Part shown: piece after piece, positions 49,575 through 57,736 of the stretch
How the letters are laid out: each line of letters begins with the position of its first letter
Position numbering within the stretch: the first letter of the stretch is position 1
Origin: Akkermansiaceae bacterium UBA1315
Lineage (GTDB): Bacteria; Verrucomicrobiota; Verrucomicrobiia; Verrucomicrobiales; Akkermansiaceae
Direction: 5' to 3'
Length of the DNA: 58,237 nucleotides
Assembly: GCA_002307065.1 (NCBI GenBank)
Contig: DBTN01000016.1
Span: forward strand, 1 to 58,237
Made by a program: the position numbers and the translations under genes
The notes under the pieces: model-generated
The model's input: the letters and a program-made list of their open reading frames with translations, nothing else
Told to the model about the DNA's origin: nothing
Database searches by the model: none

Positions 49575-50663
49575 ATGACGACACGACGAAATTTTATCAC
49601 GGCGGCGGCAATGACGGGGGTAGCGGTTGCGGGATCGCAATTGATGGCGCAAAAAGAGGCGGCGGGAGCCAAAAAACCGGGGGGGCGGTATCGGCCGCCG
49701 ATGAACTTTGGGTTGGGTGGGGTGGCGCTGGGGAATGCATTTAAAATCACCCCGGACGCGCAGGCGGTTGAAACGATGGAGGCGGCGTGGGCGGCGGGGA
49801 TTCGGTATTTCGATACTTCGCCTTGGTATGGGCTGGGAATCAGCGAGCGGCGAATGGGACATTTCCTCGACGGCCAGGATAAAAACGACTTCGTCATTTC
49901 CACCAAGATCGGCCGATTGCTGGTGCCTGATGCGAAATTCGACGGCACGATGTGGAAGGGAAAGCTCGGCTTTAACTACAAATACGATTATACGGCGGAA
50001 GGAACGCGGCGCTCGATCGAGGACAGTTTGCAGCGGATGGGGCTTTCCAGTTTAGACATCGTTTTCATTCACGACCTTTCGCCCGACAACGCTGACATGA
50101 AAGATAAGTGGACCGAATATTTTGATATTGCCGTCAAGGGCGCGATGCCGGAACTGACGAAGATGCGGGAGGAAGGTTTGATTAAAGGTTGGGGGCTTGG
50201 GGTGAACCGGCCGCAACCGATTCTCAAAACACTCGAAGTCGCCGAGCCGGACGTTTTCCTCGCGGCGACGCAGTATTCGCTGATGAAGCATGAGGATGCG
50301 CTGAACGATCTTTTCCCGGTTTGTGAAAAGCATGGCGTGTCGTTGGTGATGGGCGCGCCGTTGAACGCGGGATTTTTGGCCGGGGTGGACCGGTATGATT
50401 ACGGTCCGACGATTCCCGAGGGTTTTAAAGAAAAGCGTGAAAAGATGTCGGCGATCGCCAAAGCTCACGGAACGGATCTGCGCACGGCGGCCTTGCAATT
50501 CACCCTCGCGCCACCGGTGGTCGCGGCGACGATTCCGGGGGCACGCGGAGCCGAACAGGTCCAGCAGAATGCGGAGTCGATGAAAGCGAAAATTCCGGCG
50601 GCTTTTTGGGCGGAGATGAAGGAGGAGAAGCTGATTGCGGAGAACGCGCCGGTTCCAGGATAG
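49575..50663 (+). CDS. Tat-exported aldo/keto reductase
   Basis: 362 residues from the ATG at 49575, which is the only start with a good Shine-Dalgarno (gtggaggacc). A twin-arginine signal is visible: TTRRNFITAAAMTGVAVAGS. The AKR barrel follows: NFGLGGVALGNAFK, YFDTSPWYGLGISERRMGHF (catalytic Asp and Tyr), FVISTKIGRLL (Lys), IVFIHDLSPDN (His), and a C-terminal VAATIPGARGAEQVQQNAES. This is the D-threo-aldose 1-dehydrogenase subgroup by pattern. Exported AKRs with Tat signals are common in Verrucomicrobia and Planctomycetes. Substrate unknown. Confidence 0.87.
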   Translation: MTTRRNFITAAAMTGVAVAGSQLMAQKEAAGAKKPGGRYRPPMNFGLGGVALGNAFKITPDAQAVETMEAAWAAGIRYFDTSPWYGLGISERRMGHFLDGQDKNDFVISTKIGRLLVPDAKFDGTMWKGKLGFNYKYDYTAEGTRRSIEDSLQRMGLSSLDIVFIHDLSPDNADMKDKWTEYFDIAVKGAMPELTKMREEGLIKGWGLGVNRPQPILKTLEVAEPDVFLAATQYSLMKHEDALNDLFPVCEKHGVSLVMGAPLNAGFLAGVDRYDYGPTIPEGFKEKREKMSAIAKAHGTDLRTAALQFTLAPPVVAATIPGARGAEQVQQNAESMKAKIPAAFWAEMKEEKLIAENAPVPG

Positions 50664-50675
50664 CTTCCAGAAGCT

Positions 50676-50735
50676 AGAATCAAGAGTCCAGAGAGATGCG
50701 ATCATCTTGATTCTGGATTCTTGGCTCTTGATTCT
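50676..50735 (+). terminator. Inverted repeat after the aldo/keto reductase gene
   Basis: agaatcaagag (50676-50686) and ctcttgattct (50725-50735) are perfect complements, with further pairing of tccagag/ttctgga inside. No long T-run follows. It ends 26 bases before the mnmA start. Confidence 0.6.
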
Positions 50736-50761
50736 TGAGGGCTGCGTCCCGACTCTTTCGC

Positions 50762-51841
50762 ATGGCGAAGGTGTTGGTGGGACTTTCCGGAGGAGTGGAT
50801 AGCTCCGTGGCGGCGGCGTTGCTCGTGGAGCAAGGCCACGACGTCGCGGCGGGATACATGAAAAACTGGATCAACGAAGAAGGGATTCCGGGGGACTGCC
50901 CGTGGGAGCAGGATATCGAGGATGCGCGGGCGGTGGCGAAGACGCTGGGGATTGAGTTTCGCGTGATCGATTTGATCGATTCTTACAAAGATCGGATCGT
51001 CGATTATTTGGTTGAGGGCTACCGGTCTGGCATCACGCCGAATCCAGATGTTTGGTGCAATCGTGAGATGAAATTCGGGGTGTTTCTGGATTATGCGCTC
51101 GGTCAGGGATTCGAGCATGTGGCAACCGGTCATTACGCTCGTCGGCGGGTGTTGCCGGATGGCTCGGCGGCGATTTTGCGCGGCGCGGATCCGAACAAGG
51201 ATCAGAGTTACTTTTTGTCGTTGATGACGCAGTTTCAGGCGGCGCATGCGCTTTTTCCAACCGGTGAAATGTTGAAGCCGGAAGTGCGGGAAGTTGCGCG
51301 TCGGTTTGCGCTACCGGTTGCGGAGAAAAAGGACAGTCAGGGGATTTGTTTTCTCGGACAGGTCAAGATGAGCGACTTTTTGCGGCATTATGTTGCGGAT
51401 TCGCCGGGCGAAATCGTGGACACAACCGGTCGGGTTTTAGGCGAACATCAAGGGCTGCATCTTTATACGTTGGGTCAGCGAAAAGGGCATGGGGTCGCGT
51501 CGCCGAGAGAAGGAATGGCTTATGTCGTCGTTGGAAAGGAACCTGCGAAAAACCGCTTGGTCGTTGGCTGGGATTTGCCGGAAACCGAAGGGCTTTATAC
51601 GAAGGAATGCATCGTTGGGACGTTGTCAGCGTTGAACGAACCGTTCGATAAAAAGCGTCTGGTCGATGCGCAGCCACGTTACCGGGCGAAGGCGGAACCG
51701 GCGATGCTGGAACCGGTCGAGGACGGGAAAATCCGGCTGACTTTCCAGAAGCCGCAGCGGGCGATCGTGCCGGGGCAGATCTGCGCGCTGTATGACGGCG
51801 GCCGGATGCTGGGCGGCGGGGTTTTTGAGAGTGTGGGGTGA
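50762..51841 (+). CDS. mnmA: tRNA-specific 2-thiouridylase MnmA
   Basis: 359 residues from the ATG at 50762 (MAKVLVGLSGGVDSSVAAAL). MnmA thiolates U34 of Lys, Glu and Gln tRNAs. The PP-loop SGGVDSS is at residues 9-15. The catalytic Cys pair is Cys99 (TPNPDVWCNREMKFG) and Cys196 (KDSQGICFLGQ), matching the C102/C199 pair of E. coli. TGHYARR, DQSYFLSLMTQ and HQGLHLYTLGQRKGHGV are also canonical. The C-terminal beta domain is complete. Nine codons of open frame upstream of the ATG are not needed. tgt at 24521 modifies a neighbouring U34/G34 set, but the genes are far apart. Confidence 0.95.
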   Translation: MAKVLVGLSGGVDSSVAAALLVEQGHDVAAGYMKNWINEEGIPGDCPWEQDIEDARAVAKTLGIEFRVIDLIDSYKDRIVDYLVEGYRSGITPNPDVWCNREMKFGVFLDYALGQGFEHVATGHYARRRVLPDGSAAILRGADPNKDQSYFLSLMTQFQAAHALFPTGEMLKPEVREVARRFALPVAEKKDSQGICFLGQVKMSDFLRHYVADSPGEIVDTTGRVLGEHQGLHLYTLGQRKGHGVASPREGMAYVVVGKEPAKNRLVVGWDLPETEGLYTKECIVGTLSALNEPFDKKRLVDAQPRYRAKAEPAMLEPVEDGKIRLTFQKPQRAIVPGQICALYDGGRMLGGGVFESVG

Positions 51842-51850
51842 ACAAGGAGA

Positions 51851-51908
51851 GGCGATCTCCGAATCGCCGTCTCGAAGACTTATAAACTGGGCGATCCGGA
51901 GATCGCCC
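51851..51908. terminator. Palindromic terminator between convergent mnmA and yidC
   Basis: gggcgatc/gatcgccc (51889-51896 with 51901-51908) has a 4-base loop. A second hairpin, ggcgat/atcgcc (51851-51868), precedes it, and the two left arms can also pair across (ggcgatctccg with cggagatcgcc). They lie between two convergent stops, so they could end both transcripts. Confidence 0.6.
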
Positions 51909-51918
51909 TTACTACTGA

Positions 51919-53793
51919 TCAACCACCGGTGCGGGGGCGCTTTTTCTTGGGTTCTTCGGTGTTGGCCAAATTTCCGCCTTTTGCTTTTTGCATTTCGGCT
52001 TGGCGTTCGGCGGCGCGTTGGACCCAGCTTTTTTTGCCGTTGTCTTTGCGGGCTTTGAGCTCGGGCTCGGGGATTTTGTTCATCAGCCAGGTTTGGCCGA
52101 TGGAGAAAATGTTCTGAGTCGTCCAGTAGAGCGCGAGAGCGGAGGCGAAGTTATAACAGAAGAAGAAAAAGATGAACGGCATGAACATCACGATGCGCTG
52201 CTGCATTTTGTCACCGGTTTTCGGTGTCATCTGCATTTGCAGGAAGCTGGTGATGGCCATCACGATCGGGAGAATGTTGATGGGCAATTCCGTGCCGAGG
52301 ATTGGCAAGGCGAACGGCAGGTGGAACGTGTAAAGCGTGTCCGGTTGGGAAAGGTCTTGAACCCAGAGGAAGCTTTCGTGGCGGAGTTCGACCGCGTATT
52401 GGAGCATCCGGTAGAAGCCGAAGAAGATCGGAATCTGGATCACCATGGGCAGGCAGCCGCCGAGTGGGTTGATGCCGAATTTCCGGTAAAGGCCCATCAT
52501 CTCGGTGTTGAGCTTGTTCGGATCGTCCGGGTATTTTTCCTTCAGCTTGGCGATTTCCGGCTGGAGCTTGCTCATCCGCTTCATCGTGCGGGTGGACTTC
52601 GCGTGGAGCGGCCAGATGAAAAGGCGGACGATCACCGTAAGGAAAATGATCGAAAGGCCCCATGCCCATTTGTTCGCGACCTTGTCGAACAGGTGGTGGA
52701 GGTTATTCAGCAACCAGTTGAGCGGGCGGGAAACCCACCAGAACCATCCGTATTGCATCAGATCACCCCAACCTTCGCCGCCGGCGTGGTCCATTTTGCG
52801 GAGCATCGTGTTGTCCTTGGGGCCTACGAAAATCTGGTAGTCGATCGATTGTTGTTCACCCGTTGCAAGCGATGCATCGGGGAAACGAAGGCCGGCGCGG
52901 ATCGATTGAACCGGGGCCTTGCCGTTCGGCAGGTTGACGAATTCGTGTTTCGCCCAAAGCGTGGTGGCTTCCGGGTTTTTCGGGCGGAGGACCGTGGAGA
53001 AAAACTGGTTGGTGACGCCGCCATATTGCATGGTTTCGGTCGGGCTGAAGAATACATCTTTCGCCGCTGAGATCATGCCGCCTTTGAACACGCCGCCGTG
53101 CTCGAAGTGCATGCTGCCATTTTCGCGCCAGAAGAAACCGGTTTGCTGAGCAACCTCCGATTGATAAAGCGGTGCGGCTTCACCGAGGAAAATGCTCCAT
53201 TGGTTCAGATTGAGCGAAACCGGAGCCGCGTTCTCAAACTGCATCGAGAGGTCGAGCAGGTAAGGCGAGCCCGGCTTGCCCGATTGATCGAGGCTGTAGA
53301 TTTTTTTCGCAACCAGACCGGAGGCGAGTTTGGCGATGTAGACGACTTTTTTTCCTGCGACCGATTCGGCTTCGTTGTAGGCGTAGGGGATGTTTTCGAT
53401 CGATTCGTCTTCACCGGTGAGGGCACCGATCGGGCCGCCGCCAAACCGGTTGACGCGGACGCGGCGGGTGAGGCTGCCGACTTCGAATTCGTCTTTGAAT
53501 TCGGCGTATTTGATGCCGCCACCGATGTTGGTGAAGGTAAAGATGACTTTTTCGTTTTCTAGCGTGATCAGCGTTTCCTCGGTCGGCGGGGGCGGTGGAT
53601 CGATGGTCAGTCCGGCGGTAGGGGCTGCGGCGGGGTCGGTGCTGGTGGCTTCCGGGGCGGCGGCTTTTTGAGCGGCTTGGGCGCGGTCCAAATAGGCGGC
53701 GTTTTCCTGCTGCTTTTTGGAGGTGTAGTAGAAGTTTGCGGCCAGCAGCCCTCCGCAGAGAGCGATGATGATCCAAGTTTTACGATCGTACAT
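51919..53793 (-). CDS. yidC: Membrane protein insertase YidC
   Basis: 624 residues from the ATG at 53793 (MYDRKTWIIIALCGGLLAAN); the open frame continues 18 codons upstream. An N-terminal helix, a Pro/Ala-rich linker, and a large periplasmic domain (residues about 70-330) precede the insertase core: VIVRLFIWPLHAKSTRTMKR (with the groove Arg in VRLFIWP), then LYRKFGINPLGGCLPMVIQI PIFFGFYRML and QRIVMFMPFIFFFFCYNFAS. The C-terminal tail is Lys/Arg-rich and may contact ribosomes. It is the last gene of the rpmH-rnpA-yidD-yidC operon, 20 bases after yidD. Confidence 0.95.
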   Translation of the reverse strand: MYDRKTWIIIALCGGLLAANFYYTSKKQQENAAYLDRAQAAQKAAAPEATSTDPAAAPTAGLTIDPPPPPTEETLITLENEKVIFTFTNIGGGIKYAEFKDEFEVGSLTRRVRVNRFGGGPIGALTGEDESIENIPYAYNEAESVAGKKVVYIAKLASGLVAKKIYSLDQSGKPGSPYLLDLSMQFENAAPVSLNLNQWSIFLGEAAPLYQSEVAQQTGFFWRENGSMHFEHGGVFKGGMISAAKDVFFSPTETMQYGGVTNQFFSTVLRPKNPEATTLWAKHEFVNLPNGKAPVQSIRAGLRFPDASLATGEQQSIDYQIFVGPKDNTMLRKMDHAGGEGWGDLMQYGWFWWVSRPLNWLLNNLHHLFDKVANKWAWGLSIIFLTVIVRLFIWPLHAKSTRTMKRMSKLQPEIAKLKEKYPDDPNKLNTEMMGLYRKFGINPLGGCLPMVIQIPIFFGFYRMLQYAVELRHESFLWVQDLSQPDTLYTFHLPFALPILGTELPINILPIVMAITSFLQMQMTPKTGDKMQQRIVMFMPFIFFFFCYNFASALALYWTTQNIFSIGQTWLMNKIPEPELKARKDNGKKSWVQRAAERQAEMQKAKGGNLANTEEPKKKRPRTGG

Positions 53794-53813
53794 GAGGAAA
53801 AGGGTCGGATGCG

Positions 53814-54116
53814 TTAGGGATGAGGAGACTTGTCGTGGCAGGAGCAATGAGACCGCTCGCAGGAAGTCGTGGCTGACGGGACGGGGTCATAACCGTGACC
53901 GCCCCATGGATGACAGCGTAAAATCCGGCAAATTCCGAGCCATGAGCCGCGGAGCGGTCCGTGGAGTTCAACGGCTTCGAGAAAATAGTGCGAACACGTC
54001 GGGGAATATCGGCAACCTGAGGCCGGTCCGGCGATCGCTTTCAGCATGGGATTGAGGATTCGTTGGTAAAAACGAATCAGAATCCGGATCACGGCGGTGA
54101 GAAATCGCGAGATCAC
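53814..54116 (-). CDS. yidD: Membrane protein insertion efficiency factor YidD
   Basis: 100 residues from a GTG at 54116 (VISRFLTAVIRILIRFYQRI), which overlaps the rnpA stop by four bases (GTGA). The family motifs YQRILNPMLKAIAGPASGCR YSPTCSHYFLEAVELHG and CHPWGGHGYDPVP are complete, including three Cys in the C-x5-C...C pattern. The Cys/His-rich tail (CERSHCSCHDKSP) is an extension. A longer frame from 54170 would overlap rnpA and is not preferred. Function: assists YidC-dependent insertion, mechanism not settled. Confidence 0.93.
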   Translation of the reverse strand: MISRFLTAVIRILIRFYQRILNPMLKAIAGPASGCRYSPTCSHYFLEAVELHGPLRGSWLGICRILRCHPWGGHGYDPVPSATTSCERSHCSCHDKSPHP

Positions 54117-54478
54117 TTCGGTGCGTCGGGTCGGGGGAAAAGGCCGAGGCGTTTCGCTTGGCGAACCCAATCTGCGGCGAGTTCGTCGTAACTCGCTTTT
54201 GAGGCACCGGGGCGGGCGATGGTGACGAGAAATCGGCGAATTTCCGAAAAATTCGGTGCGTGTTCCTGGACGAGAGCACGGAAACGGCGGCGGAGAAGCA
54301 CGCGTTCGTGGGCTTTTCCGCTGCGTTTGGTCGTGATGAAACCGGTCCGGATCGTTTCCAGAGACGGATCAGGCAACGTGCTTAAAATGACGAACCGGCC
54401 TGCTTTCGCTTGGCCGGTGGTCTTGACGCGCGCGAAGTCCGCGCGCTGGTTCATACTGCATTTCCGCGGGAGGCGCAT
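54113..54478 (-). CDS. rnpA: Ribonuclease P protein component
   Basis: 121 residues. RnpA binds RNase P RNA and helps 5' tRNA processing. The start MRLPRKCSMNQRADFARVKT and the basic helix region AHERVLLRRRFRALVQEHAP match the family (variant of the 'RNRxKR' box), followed by FLVTIARPGASKASYDELAA. It lies between rpmH and yidD, as in most bacteria. The rpmH-rnpA gap is 44 bases. Confidence 0.9.
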   Translation of the reverse strand: MRLPRKCSMNQRADFARVKTTGQAKAGRFVILSTLPDPSLETIRTGFITTKRSGKAHERVLLRRRFRALVQEHAPNFSEIRRFLVTIARPGASKASYDELAADWVRQAKRLGLFPRPDAPK

Positions 54479-54522
54479 GATTGAGATGCGTAAGGCATCC
54501 TAGCGACTCAAGGGGGCAACAC

Positions 54523-54705
54523 TTAGGAGTGTTGCTGCGAGTGACGCTCGTATTGAAGCTCGACGCCCTTAGGAATGAGGCGCTTACGGCCTTTTTGGCG
54601 GCGGCGGCGGATGATGTCGCGGCCGGATTTCGTGGCCATGCGTGCGCGGAAACCGAATTGGTTTTTGCGGGTACGCTTGGATGGCTGATAAGTGCGTTTG
54701 CTCAT
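54523..54705 (-). CDS. rpmH: Ribosomal protein L34 with C-terminal extension
   Basis: 60 residues. The first 44 match standard L34: SKRTYQPSKRTRKNQFGFRA RMATKSGRDIIRRRRQKGRK RL. The remaining 16 residues (IPKGVELQYERHSQQHS) are extra compared with the usual 44-47. It heads the rpmH-rnpA-yidD-yidC operon. A TTGACA promoter lies upstream at 54764-54791. dnaA, usually found divergently beside rpmH, is absent. Confidence 0.95.
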   Translation of the reverse strand: MSKRTYQPSKRTRKNQFGFRARMATKSGRDIIRRRRQKGRKRLIPKGVELQYERHSQQHS

Positions 54706-54763
54706 GGCGGATGCCTAAATTTAAAGAATTAAAAAACCGTCCGTCTGGCGGCGCGGGAGCGGG

Positions 54764-54791
54764 ACTTTAGGGGTAGCGGCTCCCTTGTCAA
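54764..54791 (-). promoter_or_regulatory. Sigma-70-type promoter of the rpmH operon
   Basis: On the minus strand a perfect TTGACA (54791-54786) is followed after 16 bases by TAAAGT (54769-54764), about 59 bases before the rpmH ATG. This is a plausible strong promoter for a ribosomal protein operon. Confidence 0.6.
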
Positions 54792-54912
54792 TCCACCAAT
54801 GGTAAAAAAATTTGGCTTTGGCGAATTCTTGACCGATTCGGGCGAATGGAATGGCGCGATTTTGCATCGATTTTTCATGTAATGCCAGATCGGGCAGGGT
54901 CGTAGTGTAGAA

Positions 54913-57708
54913 ATGCGTTGCTGGATCGGTGCCTTCCTGTTGGTCCCTGCGGTGGTGGCGGGGGACGATGGTGGGGCGGTATTTGAGGCGGCACGCGAGG
55001 TTTTGGAACATCAATGTCTCGAATGCCATACGGCGAAGGAGCGGAAAGGCGAGTTGGTTTTAGAAACGCGCGACGGGTTCACCAAAGGCGGTGATTCCGG
55101 GAGTTCGTTGCGACCGGGAAATCCCGGCGCTTCGGAACTGATCCGGCGACTTCGGTTGCCGGGAGGTGATGACGAATTGATGCCGCCGAAAAAGCACGGC
55201 CCGCCGCTCAGTCATGGCGAAATTTCCGCATTGGAAAAATGGATCGAAACCGGTGCGCCCTGGCCGGAGGGGCAAATTCTCGCACCCCGGGCGAAAACCG
55301 CATTGCCTCGCTGGGATGCCGCGCCGGATCCGGAAATCGTCTCGATCGAAATTTTTCCGAAAAACGTCACGCTTGAAACCGCCGCCGATTTTCACCGGGT
55401 GCTGGTGATCGCCCATTTGAAAGACGCCTCCACGCACGACATTTCCCGGCAATCGAAACTTTCGCTCGGCGATGCTTCATTGGCGCGGCTCAACGGCACG
55501 ACTCTCACTCCGAAAAAGGATGGCGCGACCTACTTGGCGGTCGATTATCGTGGACGGAAAGCGCAGATACCGGTGGTGGTCAAAGGTGCGGAAACGCCTC
55601 GGCCGATTTCTTTTCAGCTCGACGTGATGCCGGTGATCACGGCGGCCGGTTGCAATACCGGTTCCTGTCACGGTTCGGCGCGCGGGCAGGATGGCTTTCA
55701 TCTGTCGCTTTATGGTTTTGATCCGAAGGGGGATCATTTTCGCCTGACCTCGGAAATGGCGGGCCGTCGGATCAATCTCGCGCTGCCGGAAGAATCGCTG
55801 CTGGTCACGAAAGCCGTGGGTGATGTGCCGCATACCGGGGGCAAGCTGATGGAAAAAGGCAGCCCATTTTACAAAACGATCGTCGAGTGGATCCGCGCCG
55901 GAGCGATTTTTGATGAAGGGGAAATTCCCCAGCCGACGGGCATCGAAGTGGAGCCGAAGGGGCTCGTGCTAACCGGTCCTGACATCAAAATGCCGTTCAC
56001 GGTGAGGGCGAAATATTCCGATGGGACGGATCGCGATGTTTCGACGCTGTCGAACTTTTCGTCGTCCAATGATCATTCGGTTTCGATCGATGCGCGTGAG
56101 GGAGTTGCCACTTCGAAACATCGCGGGGAGGCCTTTTTGCTCGCCCGGTTTCACACCTTCACCGAAGGGTCGCAGGCGATCGTGGTGCCTGAGGACTTGG
56201 CCTACACGCGTCCGGAATTTCTCGCGTTCAATGAGATCGATGAGCGGGTGGGCGAGAAGTTGAACCAATTGAGGATCGTCCCGTCCGACCTCGCGGAGGA
56301 TGAAATTTTTCTACGCCGGGTTTTTCTGGATGTGATCGGCCTGCCACCCACGGAGGAAGAACGGAAAATATTCCTCAGCGATACTCGACCGGGAAAACGG
56401 GAGATCCTGATCGATGATCTGCTTTCGCGAAAAGAATTCACCGAGATGTGGGTGATGAAATGGGCTGAGCTGATGCAGATCCGCACGTCCAATCAGGGCC
56501 AGCAAAAGGTTTCTTACAAAGCGGCGCTGGGGTATTACCAGTGGCTGCGGGAACGCATCGCAGGCAACGTTCCGTTCAATGAATGGGTTCGTGAACTTTT
56601 GTCTGCGGAAGGTGGGACCTTTTCCAATCCGGCGACGAATTTTTTCCAGGTCGAGCAAGATGTTTTAAAGCTCACGGAAAATGTGGCGCAGGTTTTCATG
56701 GGCACGCGGATTCAATGCGCGCAATGTCACAACCATCCGTTCGACCGCTGGACGATGGATGACTATTATGGCTTTGCTGCCTTTTTTGCTCAGGTGAAAC
56801 GCAAGCCGGCGGAAGATCCGCGTGAGCGGGTGATTTACGATGAAGGTGGCGAAATCCAGAATCCGGTGACGAAGCGGAATGTTGAACCAAAATTTCTCGG
56901 AGGAGCGAAACCGGATCTGAAAAATCAGTCGCGACGGAAAGCGGTGGCCGATTGGTTGGTGTCACCGGAAAATCCCTGGTTCGCGCGCAATGTGGTCAAT
57001 ATCGTGTGGGCGCATTTTCATGGGGTGGGCATCGTCGAACCGGTGGATGATGTCAGGGTTTCCAATCCGCCCTCGAACCCGGAACTGTTAGATGCCCTCG
57101 CGGAAAAATTCATTTCCTATCACTATGATTTTAAAAAGCTGGTTCGTGATATCTGCACTTCACGCACCTATCAATTGTCGAGCCGCACGAATGATACAAA
57201 CGTGACCGATTCACGAAATTTCTCACACTCGACGATTCGCCGGGTGCGGGCGGAAGTGTTGCTCGACGCCATTTCGCAAATCACCGGTACGCCGAACAAG
57301 TTTAAAGGTCTTCCGCCGGGGGCTCGGGCGGTTCAGATCGCCGATGGGAATACATCGAACTATTTCCTCACAACGTTTGGCCGTGCGACGCGGGCGACGG
57401 TTTGTTCCTGCGAGGTGAAAATGGAGCCGAATCTTTCGCAAGCGCTTCATTTGCTCAATGGTGACACCACGCACCGGCGCATCCGACAGGGGAAGGTCGT
57501 GGAGAAATTATATGCGGAGAAAAAATCGCCGTCGGAAATCATCGATCAACTTTATATCAAAACGCTGAGTCGTAAGCCGACGCCGGAGGAACGTGAAAAG
57601 TTACTCAAAGTGGTTTCCCAAGTCGAAGGCGCGGAGCAGACCCGAGAGGTGCTTGAAGATATTTTTTGGTCGTTGTTGAACTCGAAGGAATTCATCTTCA
57701 ACCATTGA
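54913..57708 (+). CDS. PSCyt1-BIG2-DUF1549-DUF1553 multidomain exported protein
   Basis: 931 residues with a short signal peptide (RCWIGAFLLVPAVVAG). A PSCyt1 cytochrome-like domain at residues 25-120 has EHQCLECHTAKERKGELVLE (CxxCH) and LMPPKKHGPPLSHGEISALE KWIETGA. A BIG2-like Ig domain (about residues 140-220) follows, with GCNTGSCHGSARGQDGFHLS next (a CxxxCH motif) and a second Ig-like domain (about residues 340-420). DUF1549 has RIQCAQCHNHPFDRWTMDDY and DUF1553 has RKAVADWLVSPENPWFARNV VNIVWAHFHG. The gene has no DUF1501 partner in view; the window continues with an ABC ATPase on the other strand. Its role is unknown; cell-surface polysaccharide use is the common guess. Confidence 0.92.
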   Translation: MRCWIGAFLLVPAVVAGDDGGAVFEAAREVLEHQCLECHTAKERKGELVLETRDGFTKGGDSGSSLRPGNPGASELIRRLRLPGGDDELMPPKKHGPPLSHGEISALEKWIETGAPWPEGQILAPRAKTALPRWDAAPDPEIVSIEIFPKNVTLETAADFHRVLVIAHLKDASTHDISRQSKLSLGDASLARLNGTTLTPKKDGATYLAVDYRGRKAQIPVVVKGAETPRPISFQLDVMPVITAAGCNTGSCHGSARGQDGFHLSLYGFDPKGDHFRLTSEMAGRRINLALPEESLLVTKAVGDVPHTGGKLMEKGSPFYKTIVEWIRAGAIFDEGEIPQPTGIEVEPKGLVLTGPDIKMPFTVRAKYSDGTDRDVSTLSNFSSSNDHSVSIDAREGVATSKHRGEAFLLARFHTFTEGSQAIVVPEDLAYTRPEFLAFNEIDERVGEKLNQLRIVPSDLAEDEIFLRRVFLDVIGLPPTEEERKIFLSDTRPGKREILIDDLLSRKEFTEMWVMKWAELMQIRTSNQGQQKVSYKAALGYYQWLRERIAGNVPFNEWVRELLSAEGGTFSNPATNFFQVEQDVLKLTENVAQVFMGTRIQCAQCHNHPFDRWTMDDYYGFAAFFAQVKRKPAEDPRERVIYDEGGEIQNPVTKRNVEPKFLGGAKPDLKNQSRRKAVADWLVSPENPWFARNVVNIVWAHFHGVGIVEPVDDVRVSNPPSNPELLDALAEKFISYHYDFKKLVRDICTSRTYQLSSRTNDTNVTDSRNFSHSTIRRVRAEVLLDAISQITGTPNKFKGLPPGARAVQIADGNTSNYFLTTFGRATRATVCSCEVKMEPNLSQALHLLNGDTTHRRIRQGKVVEKLYAEKKSPSEIIDQLYIKTLSRKPTPEEREKLLKVVSQVEGAEQTREVLEDIFWSLLNSKEFIFNH

Positions 57709-57736
57709 TTTTTACCTTGAGAAACGTAGCCCCTGA

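Noticed and set aside
51988..53070. Long + strand open frame antisense to yidC
   Set aside because: Mirror of the YidC coding frame; no domain.
54706..54912. Replication origin next to rpmH
   Set aside because: No dnaA, no visible DnaA boxes or AT-rich unwinding repeats; the gap holds the rpmH promoter only.
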